NCBI GenBank assembly: GCA_964386325.1
Contig: CAYLQY010000009.1
Location: 42,682-106,681 of the forward strand
Origin: Anaerorhabdus sp964386325
GTDB lineage: Bacteria > Bacillota_I > Bacilli_A > Erysipelotrichales > Erysipelotrichaceae
Direction: 5' to 3'
Length of the DNA stretch: 64,000 bases
Shown piece by piece: positions 9,383 through 18,626 of the stretch (the first letter of the stretch is position 1; each line of letters begins with the position of its first letter). The notes beneath the pieces are model-generated. The model was not told the DNA's origin and made no database searches. It worked only from the letters and a program-made list of their open reading frames with translations. Position numbers and translations under genes: made by a program.

Positions 9383-9406
9383 TTGATGGTTTTAATTCAC
9401 CATCAA
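9383..9406. repeat. Inverted repeat upstream of mutS
   Basis: Perfect 8-bp arms TTGATGGT / ACCATCAA around 8 nt, 30-60 bp upstream of the mutS -10 element. It has no U-tract on the minus strand, so it is more like an operator than a terminator. Function unknown. Confidence 0.4.
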
Positions 9407-9437
9407 TTTTCTGCTGTTTCTAAAAATACTTATATAC

Positions 9438-9470
9438 AAAAAAATCTTACGATGTAGAATCATAAGATCT
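9438..9470 (-). terminator. Intrinsic terminator after the DUF1307-like lipoprotein gene
   Basis: Minus strand: ATCTTATGAT, loop TCTAC, ATCGTAAGAT then TTTTTTT; 10-bp stem with one G/U-type mismatch. Confidence 0.82.
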
Positions 9471-9535
9471 TTGTTTTATACCTATTCGCACTAATTAAAC
9501 ATTATGTATAAATCTATAATTTCTAAACAATACTA

Positions 9536-9967
9536 CTATTTGCAAGTATAGCCAGATGCTTCCAATTGTTTTACTGATTCATTAATATCAATTGCACCTG
9601 TACTTGGTTGCATCATGCCCATGTTAACTAATTGATCATTTCCAGCCTTCTTTACATCAATAACCCATTTTTCTGTAACAACACCATCTTTAATTTCTGT
9701 AGTATAGACAACACCTTCTACATTAAATTGATCTTTAAGTTGATCAATTACAGCTTGGAATTGCTCTTCAGTCACTCCTAAATCTTCTAGGCTAGCTGAT
9801 GTTGTTTGTACGATTTCATCCACAACCTTACCATCTTTTGACATCATTTCCATTGAAGTTTTAGTTCCTTCAATTTCATATGAACAAACCTTAGTTACTT
9901 CCTTACTTCCGCCTGAGCATCCAACTAATATGAATGCCAGTAATGCTACTGTTAGTAATTTTTTCAT
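9536..9967 (-). CDS. Lipoprotein of the DUF1307 (YehR-like) type
   Basis: A 143-residue secreted lipoprotein: signal MKKLLTVALLAFILVGC with the Cys at about residue 17, then a soluble domain resembling the DUF1307/YehR family (TKVCSYEIEGTKTSMEM early, terminal Cys in YTCK, perhaps a disulphide with the early Cys). Function unknown. The frame extends 8 codons upstream, but AGAGGAAG directly before the ATG at 9967 and the signal peptide fix the start. It has its own terminator and is separate from its neighbours. Confidence 0.8.
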   Translation of the reverse strand: MKKLLTVALLAFILVGCSGGSKEVTKVCSYEIEGTKTSMEMMSKDGKVVDEIVQTTSASLEDLGVTEEQFQAVIDQLKDQFNVEGVVYTTEIKDGVVTEKWVIDVKKAGNDQLVNMGMMQPSTGAIDINESVKQLEASGYTCK

Positions 9968-10093
9968 TTCTTCCTCTTTCCGTTTCTGCATCTCTGCTCT
10001 CCAAAAATAACAAATATAGCTCTTTTTTGCAATAAATTTTATTAAGAAATAATAATTGACGCATTTTTGATTTCACACTGTCTTATTATAATT

Positions 10094-10116
10094 AAAAAAG
10101 AGTATTTCTACTCTTT
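10094..10116 (-). terminator. Intrinsic terminator of the alcohol dehydrogenase operon
   Basis: Minus strand AAAGAGTA, loop GAAA, TACTCTTTTTT: an 8-bp stem with a GAAA tetraloop and U-tract. Confidence 0.85.
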
Positions 10117-11283
10117 CTATAAGCACATTTCGTATATTTTTCTAATATCTTCTTGATTTAATGGTTTAAATCCCGGAAGGATTGCATCTTCACAAGATTT
10201 CTTTGCCATGATATCAAAGTTTGTATCATCAATATTTAAATCCGTGAAATTGCTTGTTAATTGTAATGTATTGAAGAAGAAGTCACTTAATCGTTTGATT
10301 GCTTCTTTCGCAATTTCCATTGGTGGTAGTGTTGCATCTATACCAAATACATTAACACCAAATTGTACATATTTACTAACATTTGTTTCATCTAGGCAAT
10401 ACTCCATCCAACGTGGTGTAAGTATCGCAAGTCCCAAACCATGGGTAATATCATAGATAGCTGATACCTCATGTTCAATTGGATGGCAACTCCATGCTTG
10501 ATTTTTACCACCATTCACAAATCCGTTAATCGCCCAAGAAGAAGTCCACATTAGATTTGCACGTGCTTCATAGTTTGTTGGATCTTTAATCGCAATTGGC
10601 GTGTATTTTATAACTGTTTTCATTAAGCCTTCCATAAAACAATCTAACATATATAAATCTTGATCCATATTGAAATATACTTCTAAGATATGTGACATGA
10701 TATCAGCTGCTCCACATGCTGTTTGATATGGACTTACTGAATAGGTATTTGTTGGGTCTAAAAATGATACTGCTGGAATTAAAGGTTGAGCAAGACGTCC
10801 ATATTTATCTTGTGTTTCTGGATTACTAATCACCCCGCCTGCATCCATTTCAGAGCCTGTTGCCGATAAAGTAAGAATAGATACTATCGGTAATGCCTTT
10901 TCAATAGGTGCATCACTAACAAAGAAATCCCATGGATCATGTTCTACAAAAGCACCTGCTGCCATAAACTTTGTAGCATCAATTGTTGAACCTCCGCCTA
11001 CCGCAAGTAATACATCAATGTTCTTTTCTTTACAAATATGCGCACCTTCTCTTACTGAATCAATGCGGGGATTTGGTTCAATTCCAGATAATTCAAACAA
11101 TTCTAAACCAGCATCTTTTATTTCTTTAACTACTTTATCATAAAGACCAATCTTTTTAATTGAACCGCCACCATATGTCATTAATACTCTAGTTCCAAAT
11201 TTTTTAAGTTCTGGTCCTAAATTTTTTAATTGGTTTTCACCAAAATATACCTTTGTTGGAATATCATATACAAAACTATTCAT
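10117..11283 (-). CDS. Iron-containing alcohol dehydrogenase (BdhA/YqhD type)
   Basis: A 388-residue cytosolic oxidoreductase of the group III iron-dependent alcohol dehydrogenases, most like NAD(P)H-dependent butanol dehydrogenases. Dinucleotide-binding signature GGGSTIDATK is at about residues 95-105. Metal ligands are in AADIMSHILE (Asp and His), HPIEHEVS and YDITHGLG. Probably reduces short aldehydes during fermentation; the substrate cannot be told from sequence. It is the second gene after the cupin gene (32-bp gap), and a terminator follows immediately. Confidence 0.9.
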   Translation of the reverse strand: MNSFVYDIPTKVYFGENQLKNLGPELKKFGTRVLMTYGGGSIKKIGLYDKVVKEIKDAGLELFELSGIEPNPRIDSVREGAHICKEKNIDVLLAVGGGSTIDATKFMAAGAFVEHDPWDFFVSDAPIEKALPIVSILTLSATGSEMDAGGVISNPETQDKYGRLAQPLIPAVSFLDPTNTYSVSPYQTACGAADIMSHILEVYFNMDQDLYMLDCFMEGLMKTVIKYTPIAIKDPTNYEARANLMWTSSWAINGFVNGGKNQAWSCHPIEHEVSAIYDITHGLGLAILTPRWMEYCLDETNVSKYVQFGVNVFGIDATLPPMEIAKEAIKRLSDFFFNTLQLTSNFTDLNIDDTNFDIMAKKSCEDAILPGFKPLNQEDIRKIYEMCL

Positions 11284-11315
11284 TTCTTTTTCTCCTTTAT
11301 TGTTTTTTATGCCAT

Positions 11316-11720
11316 TTATTGGCTAATTCTACTATACTCATCTGAATCAACAGGCTCTAGCCACTCATTCGATGATCCTTCTGCAGGAATCTCTATCGCT
11401 AGATGACAAAACCAACTATCTTGTGTTGCACCATGCCAGTGCTTTGTTTCCGCTGGTATTTCTACTACATCCCCTGGATAAAGTGGTATAACTTCACTCC
11501 CCCATGCTTGATAGTAGCCTTTTCCACCTGTTACAAGAAGGATTTGACCGCCTTTATGATGAATGTGCCAATTGTTTCTACAACCTGGTTCAAATGTTAC
11601 ATTTCCTATACTAACACCTTTTTGACTCAGCATGTTCAAATACGCTTTGCCAACAAAATATCTCGCAACTTCCGTTGGTAATTCATTACCCAATTCAAAA
11701 CTGCTAAGACTTTCTTTCAT
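11316..11720 (-). CDS. Cupin-domain protein
   Basis: A 134-residue single-cupin protein. Cupin motif 1 is NNWHIHHKGGQILLVTGGKGYYQ and motif 2 PGDVVEIPAETKHWHGA, with three His as likely metal ligands. Similar small cupins are annotated as carboxymuconolactone-decarboxylase-associated proteins or quercetinase-like, with mostly unknown substrates. It heads a two-gene operon with the alcohol dehydrogenase, which hints at handling of a reactive carbonyl or aromatic compound (inference). Strong GAAGGAGG ribosome binding site. Confidence 0.85.
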   Translation of the reverse strand: MKESLSSFELGNELPTEVARYFVGKAYLNMLSQKGVSIGNVTFEPGCRNNWHIHHKGGQILLVTGGKGYYQAWGSEVIPLYPGDVVEIPAETKHWHGATQDSWFCHLAIEIPAEGSSNEWLEPVDSDEYSRISQ

Positions 11721-11791
11721 CCTTTTTCCTCCTTCAAGTATCTTAAGGATACTACTTGGAGTTAACTCTAAGTCAATACTTAAAATTAAAA

Positions 11792-11818
11792 TAGCTTAAC
11801 AATATATTTGCTAAGCTA
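11792..11818 (-). terminator. Terminator after the GNAT gene
   Basis: TAGCTTA / TAAGCTA arms with inner CAA/TTG pairing; on the minus strand followed by TTTTAATTTT. The stop codon of the 11816 gene lies in the stem. Confidence 0.75.
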
Positions 11819-12283
11819 CTTATTTTCATTATTTATCCGTTTTTTAACCATAACTAATTCATTATTTATATCTAATTCGCCATTGAACTTAAATCCTAAA
11901 CTTTCATAGAGATGAATCGCTGGTTTATTTGTTTCATAGACACTTAAGAATATTTCATCCACTACATACTCTTCATATAATCTATCCAATAAAATTGGCA
12001 AAATCATTCTTGCTAACCCTTTTCCTTGATGGTGCTCATCAATAAAGAAACGATCAAGCCATAATCTACCATGTTCGCCTTCATATATCCACAATCCAAA
12101 CATTGCAAATCCAACAGTAATATCATCTACACGTATCAATGTCGGTTTCCAAAGTTCTAATTCATCCGCTTCTTTTAAACATTCTTCTACTGTTTCAATT
12201 GTATCTTTTTGATTTTCAGAAACATGTAGTTTCAACGCTTCTTCTTTAAATTCCTGTGCATTGATAAATTCAACTTTACTCAT
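11816..12283 (-). CDS. GNAT-family N-acetyltransferase
   Basis: A 155-residue protein with the GNAT fold: substrate-side beta strands (LIRVDDITVGFAMFGLW), the acetyl-CoA-binding motif FFIDEHHQGKGLARMIL (Q/RxxGxG/A) at about residues 82-98, and the C-terminal NKPAIHLYESLGFKFNGE. The pattern resembles spermidine/diamine acetyltransferases (PaiA/BltD-like), but the acceptor is not certain. Single gene between the cupin operon and trxB, each bounded by terminators. Confidence 0.85.
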   Translation of the reverse strand: MSKVEFINAQEFKEEALKLHVSENQKDTIETVEECLKEADELELWKPTLIRVDDITVGFAMFGLWIYEGEHGRLWLDRFFIDEHHQGKGLARMILPILLDRLYEEYVVDEIFLSVYETNKPAIHLYESLGFKFNGELDINNELVMVKKRINNENK

Positions 12284-12333
12284 ATTTATTACCTCTGTTT
12301 TATTTTATCATTTTGCTTTGACTCACACAAAAG

Positions 12334-12355
12334 AAAAACTACTTCACAGTAGTTT
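12334..12355 (-). terminator. Terminator at the end of the uvrA-hprK-lgt-trxB operon
   Basis: AAACTACT, loop TCAC, AGTAGTTT; on the minus strand followed by TTTTTCTTTT. The trxB stop lies inside the stem. Confidence 0.88.
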
Positions 12356-13271
12356 AACCTTTAATATAATGGAATGCGCTTTGTGCTGCAATTGCACCAT
12401 CACCACAAGCTGTTACAACTTGACGTAAAACTTTATCGATACAATCACCTGCTGCATAGATTCCTTTTACTTTTGTTTCCATATGATCATCAACTAAGAT
12501 GTATCCTTGTTCATTTGTAATTCCTAAATCTTTGGCGAAATCTGTATTTGGATCTGCACCAATATAAGGGAATACTGCTTTTGTATCTATTGTTGTGATT
12601 TCTTTTGTCTCTACATCTTCTAGAACAATCGCATCAACCTTACCCTCTTTCGCAAGTATTTCTACAGGGAGATGTTTTTTAATAATGTTGATTTTGGGTT
12701 CATTTTCAATCTTCGCTTGAATGATTGGTTCCGCTCTAAATACATCACGACGGATAACAATATTCACTTGTGAGGCAAATTGTGTTAAGTATAATGATTC
12801 TTCTAATGCTGAGTTTCCTCCACCAATAACTGTCACCACTTGATTCTTAAAGAATGAGCCATCACAAACTGCACAATAAGATACACCTTTACCTGTTAAT
12901 TCTTTTTCATTGGGTATATTTAATAAACGTTCCTTTGTTCCTGTCGCAATAATGATTGTATGTGCTGTATATGTATTGCCATCGGAAGAAATTACTTTTT
13001 TAACTTCTCCATCTTCAATTCTATTTACATCACCATACAAGTATTCAGCGCCAAAATGAGTTGAATGTTCAAACATTTGATAAGCTAAATCGGCACCATT
13101 CATTTCTTTAATGCTTGGATAGTTTTGAATTTCAAATGTTTTAATTAGTTTCCCACCTGGTGCTTCTTTTTCAAGCATTGCTACTTTTAAACCTGCACGA
13201 GAGGCATAGATTGCAGCTGTCATTCCAGCTGGTCCACCGCCGATAATAATTACATCATATTGTACGTCCAT
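12354..13271 (-). CDS. trxB: Thioredoxin-disulfide reductase
   Basis: A 305-residue FAD/NADPH enzyme that reduces thioredoxin. FAD-binding GGGPAGMTAAIYASRAGL is at the N-terminus, the redox-active pair CAVC is in GVSYCAVCDGSFF (about residues 132-135), NADPH-binding VIGGGNSALEE follows, and the C-terminal FAD signature is IYAAGDCIDK. Start ATG at 13271 has AAGGAGG 7 nt upstream and lies inside the end of the preceding lgt-HAD gene (22-bp overlap), so it is translationally coupled. It is last in the uvrA-hprK-lgt/HAD-trxB operon, an order known in Bacillota. Confidence 0.95.
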   Translation of the reverse strand: MDVQYDVIIIGGGPAGMTAAIYASRAGLKVAMLEKEAPGGKLIKTFEIQNYPSIKEMNGADLAYQMFEHSTHFGAEYLYGDVNRIEDGEVKKVISSDGNTYTAHTIIIATGTKERLLNIPNEKELTGKGVSYCAVCDGSFFKNQVVTVIGGGNSALEESLYLTQFASQVNIVIRRDVFRAEPIIQAKIENEPKINIIKKHLPVEILAKEGKVDAIVLEDVETKEITTIDTKAVFPYIGADPNTDFAKDLGITNEQGYILVDDHMETKVKGIYAAGDCIDKVLRQVVTACGDGAIAAQSAFHYIKG

Positions 13272-14716
13272 GGATGATCCTCCTTAAGTATTGTTTCTAT
13301 TTCCGCAAGATCACGAATGATTTTATTTGGCTTTTGAGCCTCTAACATTGCGATTCTATCTTCATTAAAAATATATCCTATTGAATATACCCCTGCATTA
13401 TGTGCTGCTTGAATATCCGTTGCACTATCACCCACATAAATACATGAGTCATGTCCAACATTCAACATTTCACAAGCTTTGAATATTCCTTCTGGACTTG
13501 GTTTTCCTTCTTTCACATCATCTTGTCCAACAACTACATCGACATATTGTGATAAGTTAAATAAATCCAATCCAAGTTTTACTCCATCTGCGAATTTTGT
13601 AGAAACTATACCAATTTTATATCCTTCTTCTTTTAAATTCTTTAAAAGTGCTTCAGCATTTTCCATTGGTTTTACAAATTCTGGATGTATTTTGAAATTA
13701 TATTCACGATATTCCTTAATTAATTCTTCCGTATTTTGTTCAGGAAAATAAATTGGGAACATTTTTGCTAATGGTGGACCTAAAACTTCTAGTTGTTTTT
13801 CTTTATTAAATTCTTCTTCAGTGCTATATTTCGCAAATAAGTAACGGTAAGTTTCTAAAATTGCTGGTTCAGTATCAAGTAATGTTCCATCTAAATCAAA
13901 GAGCATTGCTGGTTTTGGTTCTTTCATAAACTTCCTGAAAACACCGACAAAGCCTAAGACCCCAATAATGATAAAGACCACGGATGTCAATTGAGCCATT
14001 CGTATTGGTCCAAACATCAAACTATCAGTACGCATACCTTCGACAATGAATCTTGACCAACCATACCATACTAAATAGAAGTAAACACCATCTCCTCTTT
14101 TTAAGAAATGATATTTTTGATTGAGCTTACGGAGTAAGAAATAGAAAACTACAAATCCTAATAAATTGAGTACACTTTCATATAAGAAAGTTGGCACGTA
14201 ATATTCTCCATTAATAAACATCATGTTTTTGATAAACTCGGGGAAGTTTTTAAAATACGCTTCAGTTACCGCAACCCCATGTGCTTCTTGATTTAGAAAA
14301 TTACCCCAACGACCAATTGCTTGCGCAATCAACATATTAGGCACAACACAATCTGCTAGACGCATGAAATCAATCTTGCGTTTTCGTGTGTAATATAAAC
14401 CATAAAGAGCCCCTGTGATTAGACCTCCTTGAATTGCAAGTCCACCATTGTATATTTGTAAGATTCGAATTGGATCTTCTAAAAAGTATCCTAAATCAAA
14501 GAATAAACAATACCATATACGTGCTCCTACGATTCCCCATAGAAAACAACCGATTGTTAAATCTTCGACGATTTCAAAGTTGTAGCCATTTTTCTTAATA
14601 TCACGATAACTTACAAGTGCTGTAACAGCTACCCCTGTAATCATTAAGATGGCATACCACTTAACTCCAATATTACCTATTTGAAGAAAAGTTTGTGCAT
14701 CTGGAAAAAAACTCAT
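13250..14716 (-). CDS. lgt: Fusion: prolipoprotein diacylglyceryl transferase (Lgt) + HAD phosphatase (PpaX/Gph-like)
   Basis: A 488-residue protein. Residues 1 to about 263 are Lgt, an integral membrane enzyme that moves diacylglycerol from phosphatidylglycerol to the lipobox Cys. Several membrane spans, NGGLAIQGG, the signature IGRWGNFLNQEAHG and the C-terminal RFIVEGMRTDSL are all present. From about residue 270 a complete HAD hydrolase begins directly after the last span: DLDGTLLDTEP (motif I), IVSTK (II), GKPSPEG (III) and VGDSATDIQAA (IV). In many Bacillota, hprK, lgt and ppaX (pyrophosphatase/phosphoglycolate-like) are separate adjacent genes; here two are one ORF with no stop or frame break seen. 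The HAD domain would be cytoplasmic and membrane-tethered. Confidence 0.93.
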   Translation of the reverse strand: MSFFPDAQTFLQIGNIGVKWYAILMITGVAVTALVSYRDIKKNGYNFEIVEDLTIGCFLWGIVGARIWYCLFFDLGYFLEDPIRILQIYNGGLAIQGGLITGALYGLYYTRKRKIDFMRLADCVVPNMLIAQAIGRWGNFLNQEAHGVAVTEAYFKNFPEFIKNMMFINGEYYVPTFLYESVLNLLGFVVFYFLLRKLNQKYHFLKRGDGVYFYLVWYGWSRFIVEGMRTDSLMFGPIRMAQLTSVVFIIIGVLGFVGVFRKFMKEPKPAMLFDLDGTLLDTEPAILETYRYLFAKYSTEEEFNKEKQLEVLGPPLAKMFPIYFPEQNTEELIKEYREYNFKIHPEFVKPMENAEALLKNLKEEGYKIGIVSTKFADGVKLGLDLFNLSQYVDVVVGQDDVKEGKPSPEGIFKACEMLNVGHDSCIYVGDSATDIQAAHNAGVYSIGYIFNEDRIAMLEAQKPNKIIRDLAEIETILKEDHPWTYNMM

Positions 14717-14718
14717 TT

Positions 14719-15678
14719 TTATTTCGCCCCTTTATTCTTTTCATTCTCTGCTTGTATAAAACGAAGAACTCTAGCTTCAAATTCTTTCGCACTATTAAAT
14801 CCCGCTTGTTTAAGAGCGAAATTTGTAACGGCAGATTCTACAAGTACAGCCATAGAACGCCCTTCTTTGACTGGCAACACAATTGTAGGTACATCAATTT
14901 CAAGAATTGTTGTGAACTCATCTTCTTCTATACCCACTCGTGCATAATCTTTTGAATCATTATATTTTTCTAACTTGATTACGACATCAACATTATCCTT
15001 TGTAAGTAGTGAACTCGCTCCAAACATTTTCGCAACATCAATAATCCCAATACCACGAATTTCAAGCATACCTTCTAACAATTCAGGACTTTTTCCTACT
15101 AATGTATTATGAATCTTTGCGATATCTACACGATCATCTGCAATTAACACATGCCCACGGCGAATAAGTTCAAGGGCTATTTCACTTTTACCCATACCAC
15201 TTTCACCTGTGATAAGCACACCTTTACCATATACACTCAACAATACGCCATGAATGTTATCACATGGTGCTAATCTTTCATCCAAAAATGAAACTAAGTC
15301 AACCATTAATCGATAACTTGGTAAATCTGACTTGAAAATTGGAAAGTTCATTTCTGATGCTACTTCGATAAGGATTTTAGGAACTTCACGATTTCTTGAG
15401 AAAACAATCATTGGTGTGTATGCATCAGTGATTCCTCTAAAACGTTGTCTTTGTGTATCTTCATCTAGTGTTTCAATGAACGCTAATTCTTTATCACCCA
15501 TAATAACAATACGTTTTGTTTCTGTTTCCTTAAAGAAACCCGCAAGTTCTAGTCCTGGTCGATTAAGATCTGGTACAATAACCCAACGATTTAATGATTC
15601 TTCATTTCCTGTTACTTGTTCGAATTTAAAATAATCGACAAGTTCTCGTATCATTACTTTTCCTTCTAATTCTTCCAT
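14719..15678 (-). CDS. hprK: HPr kinase/phosphorylase
   Basis: A 319-residue cytosolic enzyme that phosphorylates HPr at Ser46 when glycolytic intermediates are abundant and reverses this with phosphate, driving CcpA-dependent catabolite control. The Walker A GESGMGKSEIALEL is at about residues 155-165, followed by ADDRVDI and the C-terminal signature EIRGIGIIDVAKMFG. Two starts are possible: ATG 15678 (AAAGGA, 4 nt from the uvrA stop) and ATG 15654 (AGAAGG); I keep the first because of coupling. It links to the cre-like site and PTS operon elsewhere in this window. Confidence 0.95.
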   Translation of the reverse strand: MEELEGKVMIRELVDYFKFEQVTGNEESLNRWVIVPDLNRPGLELAGFFKETETKRIVIMGDKELAFIETLDEDTQRQRFRGITDAYTPMIVFSRNREVPKILIEVASEMNFPIFKSDLPSYRLMVDLVSFLDERLAPCDNIHGVLLSVYGKGVLITGESGMGKSEIALELIRRGHVLIADDRVDIAKIHNTLVGKSPELLEGMLEIRGIGIIDVAKMFGASSLLTKDNVDVVIKLEKYNDSKDYARVGIEEDEFTTILEIDVPTIVLPVKEGRSMAVLVESAVTNFALKQAGFNSAKEFEARVLRFIQAENEKNKGAK

Positions 15679-15681
15679 ATC

Positions 15682-18507
15682 TTATCCTTTCTTCAGTACT
15701 CGTTTTAAATACTGACCTGTATAACTCTTTTCTACTTTTGCGACTTGTTCCGGTGTTCCAGTTGCGACAATCGTTCCACCACCATCGCCCCCTTCAGGTC
15801 CTAAATCAATCAAGTAGTCAGCACATTTAATCACATCCAAATTATGTTCGATAATAAGTACTGTGTCTCCATTATCTACTATTCTTTGTAGTACTGTCAG
15901 TAACTTTCTCACATCATGACTATGAAGTCCGGTTGTTGGTTCATCCAGAATGAATACTGTTTTTCCTGTTGCTTTCTTTTGAAGCTCACTCGCAAGTTTT
16001 ACCCGTTGTGCTTCACCTCCTGATAATGTTGTACTGGATTGTCCTAATTTAATATAGTCTAGTCCAACATCATGGAGCGTTTGCATCTTATCTCTAATCT
16101 TATGAATATTGTTGAAGAAGAGAATTGAATCTTCAACAGTCATATCTAATACATCAAAGATATTCTTATCTTTATAAGTTACTTGTAATGTTTCATCATT
16201 GTATCGTTTACCATGGCACTCTTCACAAGGTACATAAACATCTGGTAAGAAGTTCATTGAAATTCTTCTTACACCGTCTCCTTGACAGGCTTCACATCGT
16301 CCACCTTTAACGTTGAATGAGAAACGACCTTTATCATATCCACGTAGCTTAGCTTCTGGTGTCATTGCGAATAAATCACGCACATCATCAAATACGCCTG
16401 TATATGTAACTGGATTTGAACGTGGTGTTCTTCCAATTGGATCTTGACCAATTTCAATGATTTTATCAATTTCATCAAGTCCTTTAATTTCTTTATGCTT
16501 ACCTGGTTTTATACGTATACGTCCTAGTGAATGTTGTACCGCTTTACATAGTATTTCATTGACGAGGGTACTCTTACCACTACCACTTACTCCTGTTACA
16601 ACCGTCATTGTTCCTAGTGGAATTTTTACAGAAATATTTTTTAAGTTATTTTCTGATGCCTTAATAATTTCAATGAACTTACCGTTTCCTTTACGACGTT
16701 TTTCAGGAATTTCTACTTTAAGTGCTCCTGATAAATATTGCCCCGTAATTGATTTTTTATTTTTCATTACTTGGGCTGGTGTACCAGAGGCAATAACTTC
16801 TCCACCATGAACACCGGCTCCTGGTCCAATATCGACAATCCAATCACTTTCCATCATTGTTTCTTCATCATGTTCAACAACAATTAACGAGTTTCCTAAG
16901 TCACGCATATTCTTAAGCGTTTGAATGAGCTTTGCATTATCTCTTTGATGTAAACCGATTGAAGGTTCATCCAAGACATAAAGTACACCTGTTAATCTTG
17001 AACCGATTTGGGTTGCCAAACGGATACGTTGAGCTTCTCCTCCTGAAAGAGTTCCCGCTAAGCGATCTAGTGTTAAATATTCAAGTCCAACATCCAATAA
17101 GAAGGTAAGACGATTACGAATTTCTTTTAATACAAGATCTGCAATCTTAGCTTGCATCGTATTTAGTTTTAACTTATTAATCCACTCCAGTGCTACACGT
17201 ACACTCATTTCTGTGAATTCTACAATGTTTTTATCCCCGACACGAACACATAATGCCATCTCATTCAAACGACGGCCTTTACATGTTGGACAAGTACTTT
17301 CCATCATGAATGTTTGATACCATTCTTTCGACATTGAAGAAGTTGTTTCAACATATCTTCTTTCGATTAATGTCTTAACACCTTCAATATAATCACTACG
17401 TGAAAATTTATTCCCACTGCTTGATGTAATTGAATATGAAATCGGTTGATCTGAGCCATTCAGAATTACTTCTAGTTGTTTCTTTGTTAATTTTTCAATT
17501 GGTTTATCCAAATCAATGCCGTATGTTTTACATAAAATCGCAAATGTTTGCCATTCAATATTTGTAGAATCTACAATATTTTTATAATAGACAATTCCAC
17601 CCTTACGAATAGATTTACTACGGTCAGGAATTAAATAATCCACATCCACTTCTTGGGTTACACCTAACCCATTACACGTTGGACAAGCTCCTAATGGTGC
17701 ATTAAAAGAGAATAAACGTGGTTCTAAATGAGGCACTGAAAATCCACATATTTTACATGCATAATTACTTGAGAACAAAAGTTCTTCATCTGGTGTTTTA
17801 ACAATTACTGTTCCATCTGATTGTTTTAATGCGTTTTCAAGTGAATCATGTAATCTTGATTTTGAATCACTACTTTTCACAATACGGTCGACTACGATTT
17901 CAACAGTATGTTTTTTATTTTTTTCTAAAATAATTTCATCTTCTAATAATTTAACTTCGCCATCCACACGCACTCGCACATAACCATCTTTTTGTAGTTT
18001 CGCAAATAAGTCTTTTTGTGTTCCTTTTTGTTCTTTAACGACAGGCGATAAAATTTCTAGACGTGTCTTATCTGGAAGTTGCATCACTCTTTCAACCATT
18101 TGTTGAATCGTTTGCGATGTAATTGGTTCATTGTGTGTTGGACAATACGGTATTCCTACTCGTGCATACAATAAACGTAAGTAATCATAAATTTCCGTTA
18201 CCGTTCCAACCGTTGAACGTGGATTGTTGCTTGTTGTTTTTTGATCAATCGAAATCGAAGGTGATAATCCTTCAATTAATTCGACATCTGGTTTTTCCAC
18301 ACCACCTAAAAATTGACGCGCATATGCACTCAAAGACTCCACATAACGACGTTGTCCTTCGGCATAAATCGTGTCAAATGCTAATGACGTTTTTCCCGAT
18401 CCTGATAACCCAGTCATAATGACAAGCTGGTTACGTGGTATCTCTAAGTCTATATTTTTTAAGTTATTTTCTTTTGCACCTTTTATTACAATTTTATTTT
18501 GTTCCAT
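15682..18507 (-). CDS. uvrA: Excinuclease ABC subunit A
   Basis: A 941-residue ABC ATPase that recognises bulky DNA lesions in nucleotide excision repair. Two ATPase modules are visible: Walker A GLSGSGKTSLAFDT (N-terminal) and GVSGSGKSTLVNEI (C-terminal), with LSGGEAQRIRLATQIGS and LSGGEAQRVKLASEL signatures. Zinc sites CKIC...CPTC and CEAC...CEEC are intact. The frame has a TTG 4 codons upstream at 18519, but ATG at 18507 has GGGTGA 4-5 nt before it. A promoter lies at 18530-18558. uvrB is not in the window. First gene of the operon with hprK, lgt-HAD and trxB. Confidence 0.96.
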   Translation of the reverse strand: MEQNKIVIKGAKENNLKNIDLEIPRNQLVIMTGLSGSGKTSLAFDTIYAEGQRRYVESLSAYARQFLGGVEKPDVELIEGLSPSISIDQKTTSNNPRSTVGTVTEIYDYLRLLYARVGIPYCPTHNEPITSQTIQQMVERVMQLPDKTRLEILSPVVKEQKGTQKDLFAKLQKDGYVRVRVDGEVKLLEDEIILEKNKKHTVEIVVDRIVKSSDSKSRLHDSLENALKQSDGTVIVKTPDEELLFSSNYACKICGFSVPHLEPRLFSFNAPLGACPTCNGLGVTQEVDVDYLIPDRSKSIRKGGIVYYKNIVDSTNIEWQTFAILCKTYGIDLDKPIEKLTKKQLEVILNGSDQPISYSITSSSGNKFSRSDYIEGVKTLIERRYVETTSSMSKEWYQTFMMESTCPTCKGRRLNEMALCVRVGDKNIVEFTEMSVRVALEWINKLKLNTMQAKIADLVLKEIRNRLTFLLDVGLEYLTLDRLAGTLSGGEAQRIRLATQIGSRLTGVLYVLDEPSIGLHQRDNAKLIQTLKNMRDLGNSLIVVEHDEETMMESDWIVDIGPGAGVHGGEVIASGTPAQVMKNKKSITGQYLSGALKVEIPEKRRKGNGKFIEIIKASENNLKNISVKIPLGTMTVVTGVSGSGKSTLVNEILCKAVQHSLGRIRIKPGKHKEIKGLDEIDKIIEIGQDPIGRTPRSNPVTYTGVFDDVRDLFAMTPEAKLRGYDKGRFSFNVKGGRCEACQGDGVRRISMNFLPDVYVPCEECHGKRYNDETLQVTYKDKNIFDVLDMTVEDSILFFNNIHKIRDKMQTLHDVGLDYIKLGQSSTTLSGGEAQRVKLASELQKKATGKTVFILDEPTTGLHSHDVRKLLTVLQRIVDNGDTVLIIEHNLDVIKCADYLIDLGPEGGDGGGTIVATGTPEQVAKVEKSYTGQYLKRVLKKG

Positions 18508-18529
18508 AGTTTCACCCAATTCCTGTTCT

Positions 18530-18558
18530 ATTATACTATTTCAGATACCATTTCACAA
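18530..18558 (-). promoter_or_regulatory. Sigma-A promoter of uvrA operon
   Basis: Minus strand TTGTGA (18553-18558), 17-bp spacer, TATAAT (18530-18535), about 20 bp before the uvrA start. No LexA-box (CGAAC-N4-GTTCG) was seen near it. Confidence 0.7.
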
Positions 18559-18588
18559 TTGAAAGGACCAGCCATATCTTTATAAGCT

Positions 18589-18626
18589 GACATTCTATAA
18601 TGTCTACTTTAGCCTTTAAATAGGCT
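18589..18626. repeat. Two adjacent inverted repeats in the uvrA/IMPACT-gene intergenic region
   Basis: GACATT-CTAT-AATGTC (18589-18604) and AGCCT-TTAAAT-AGGCT (18611-18626). A plus-strand promoter-like TTGAAA-16-TATAAG precedes them (18559-18586). They could be operators or part of a short RNA. Confidence 0.3.
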
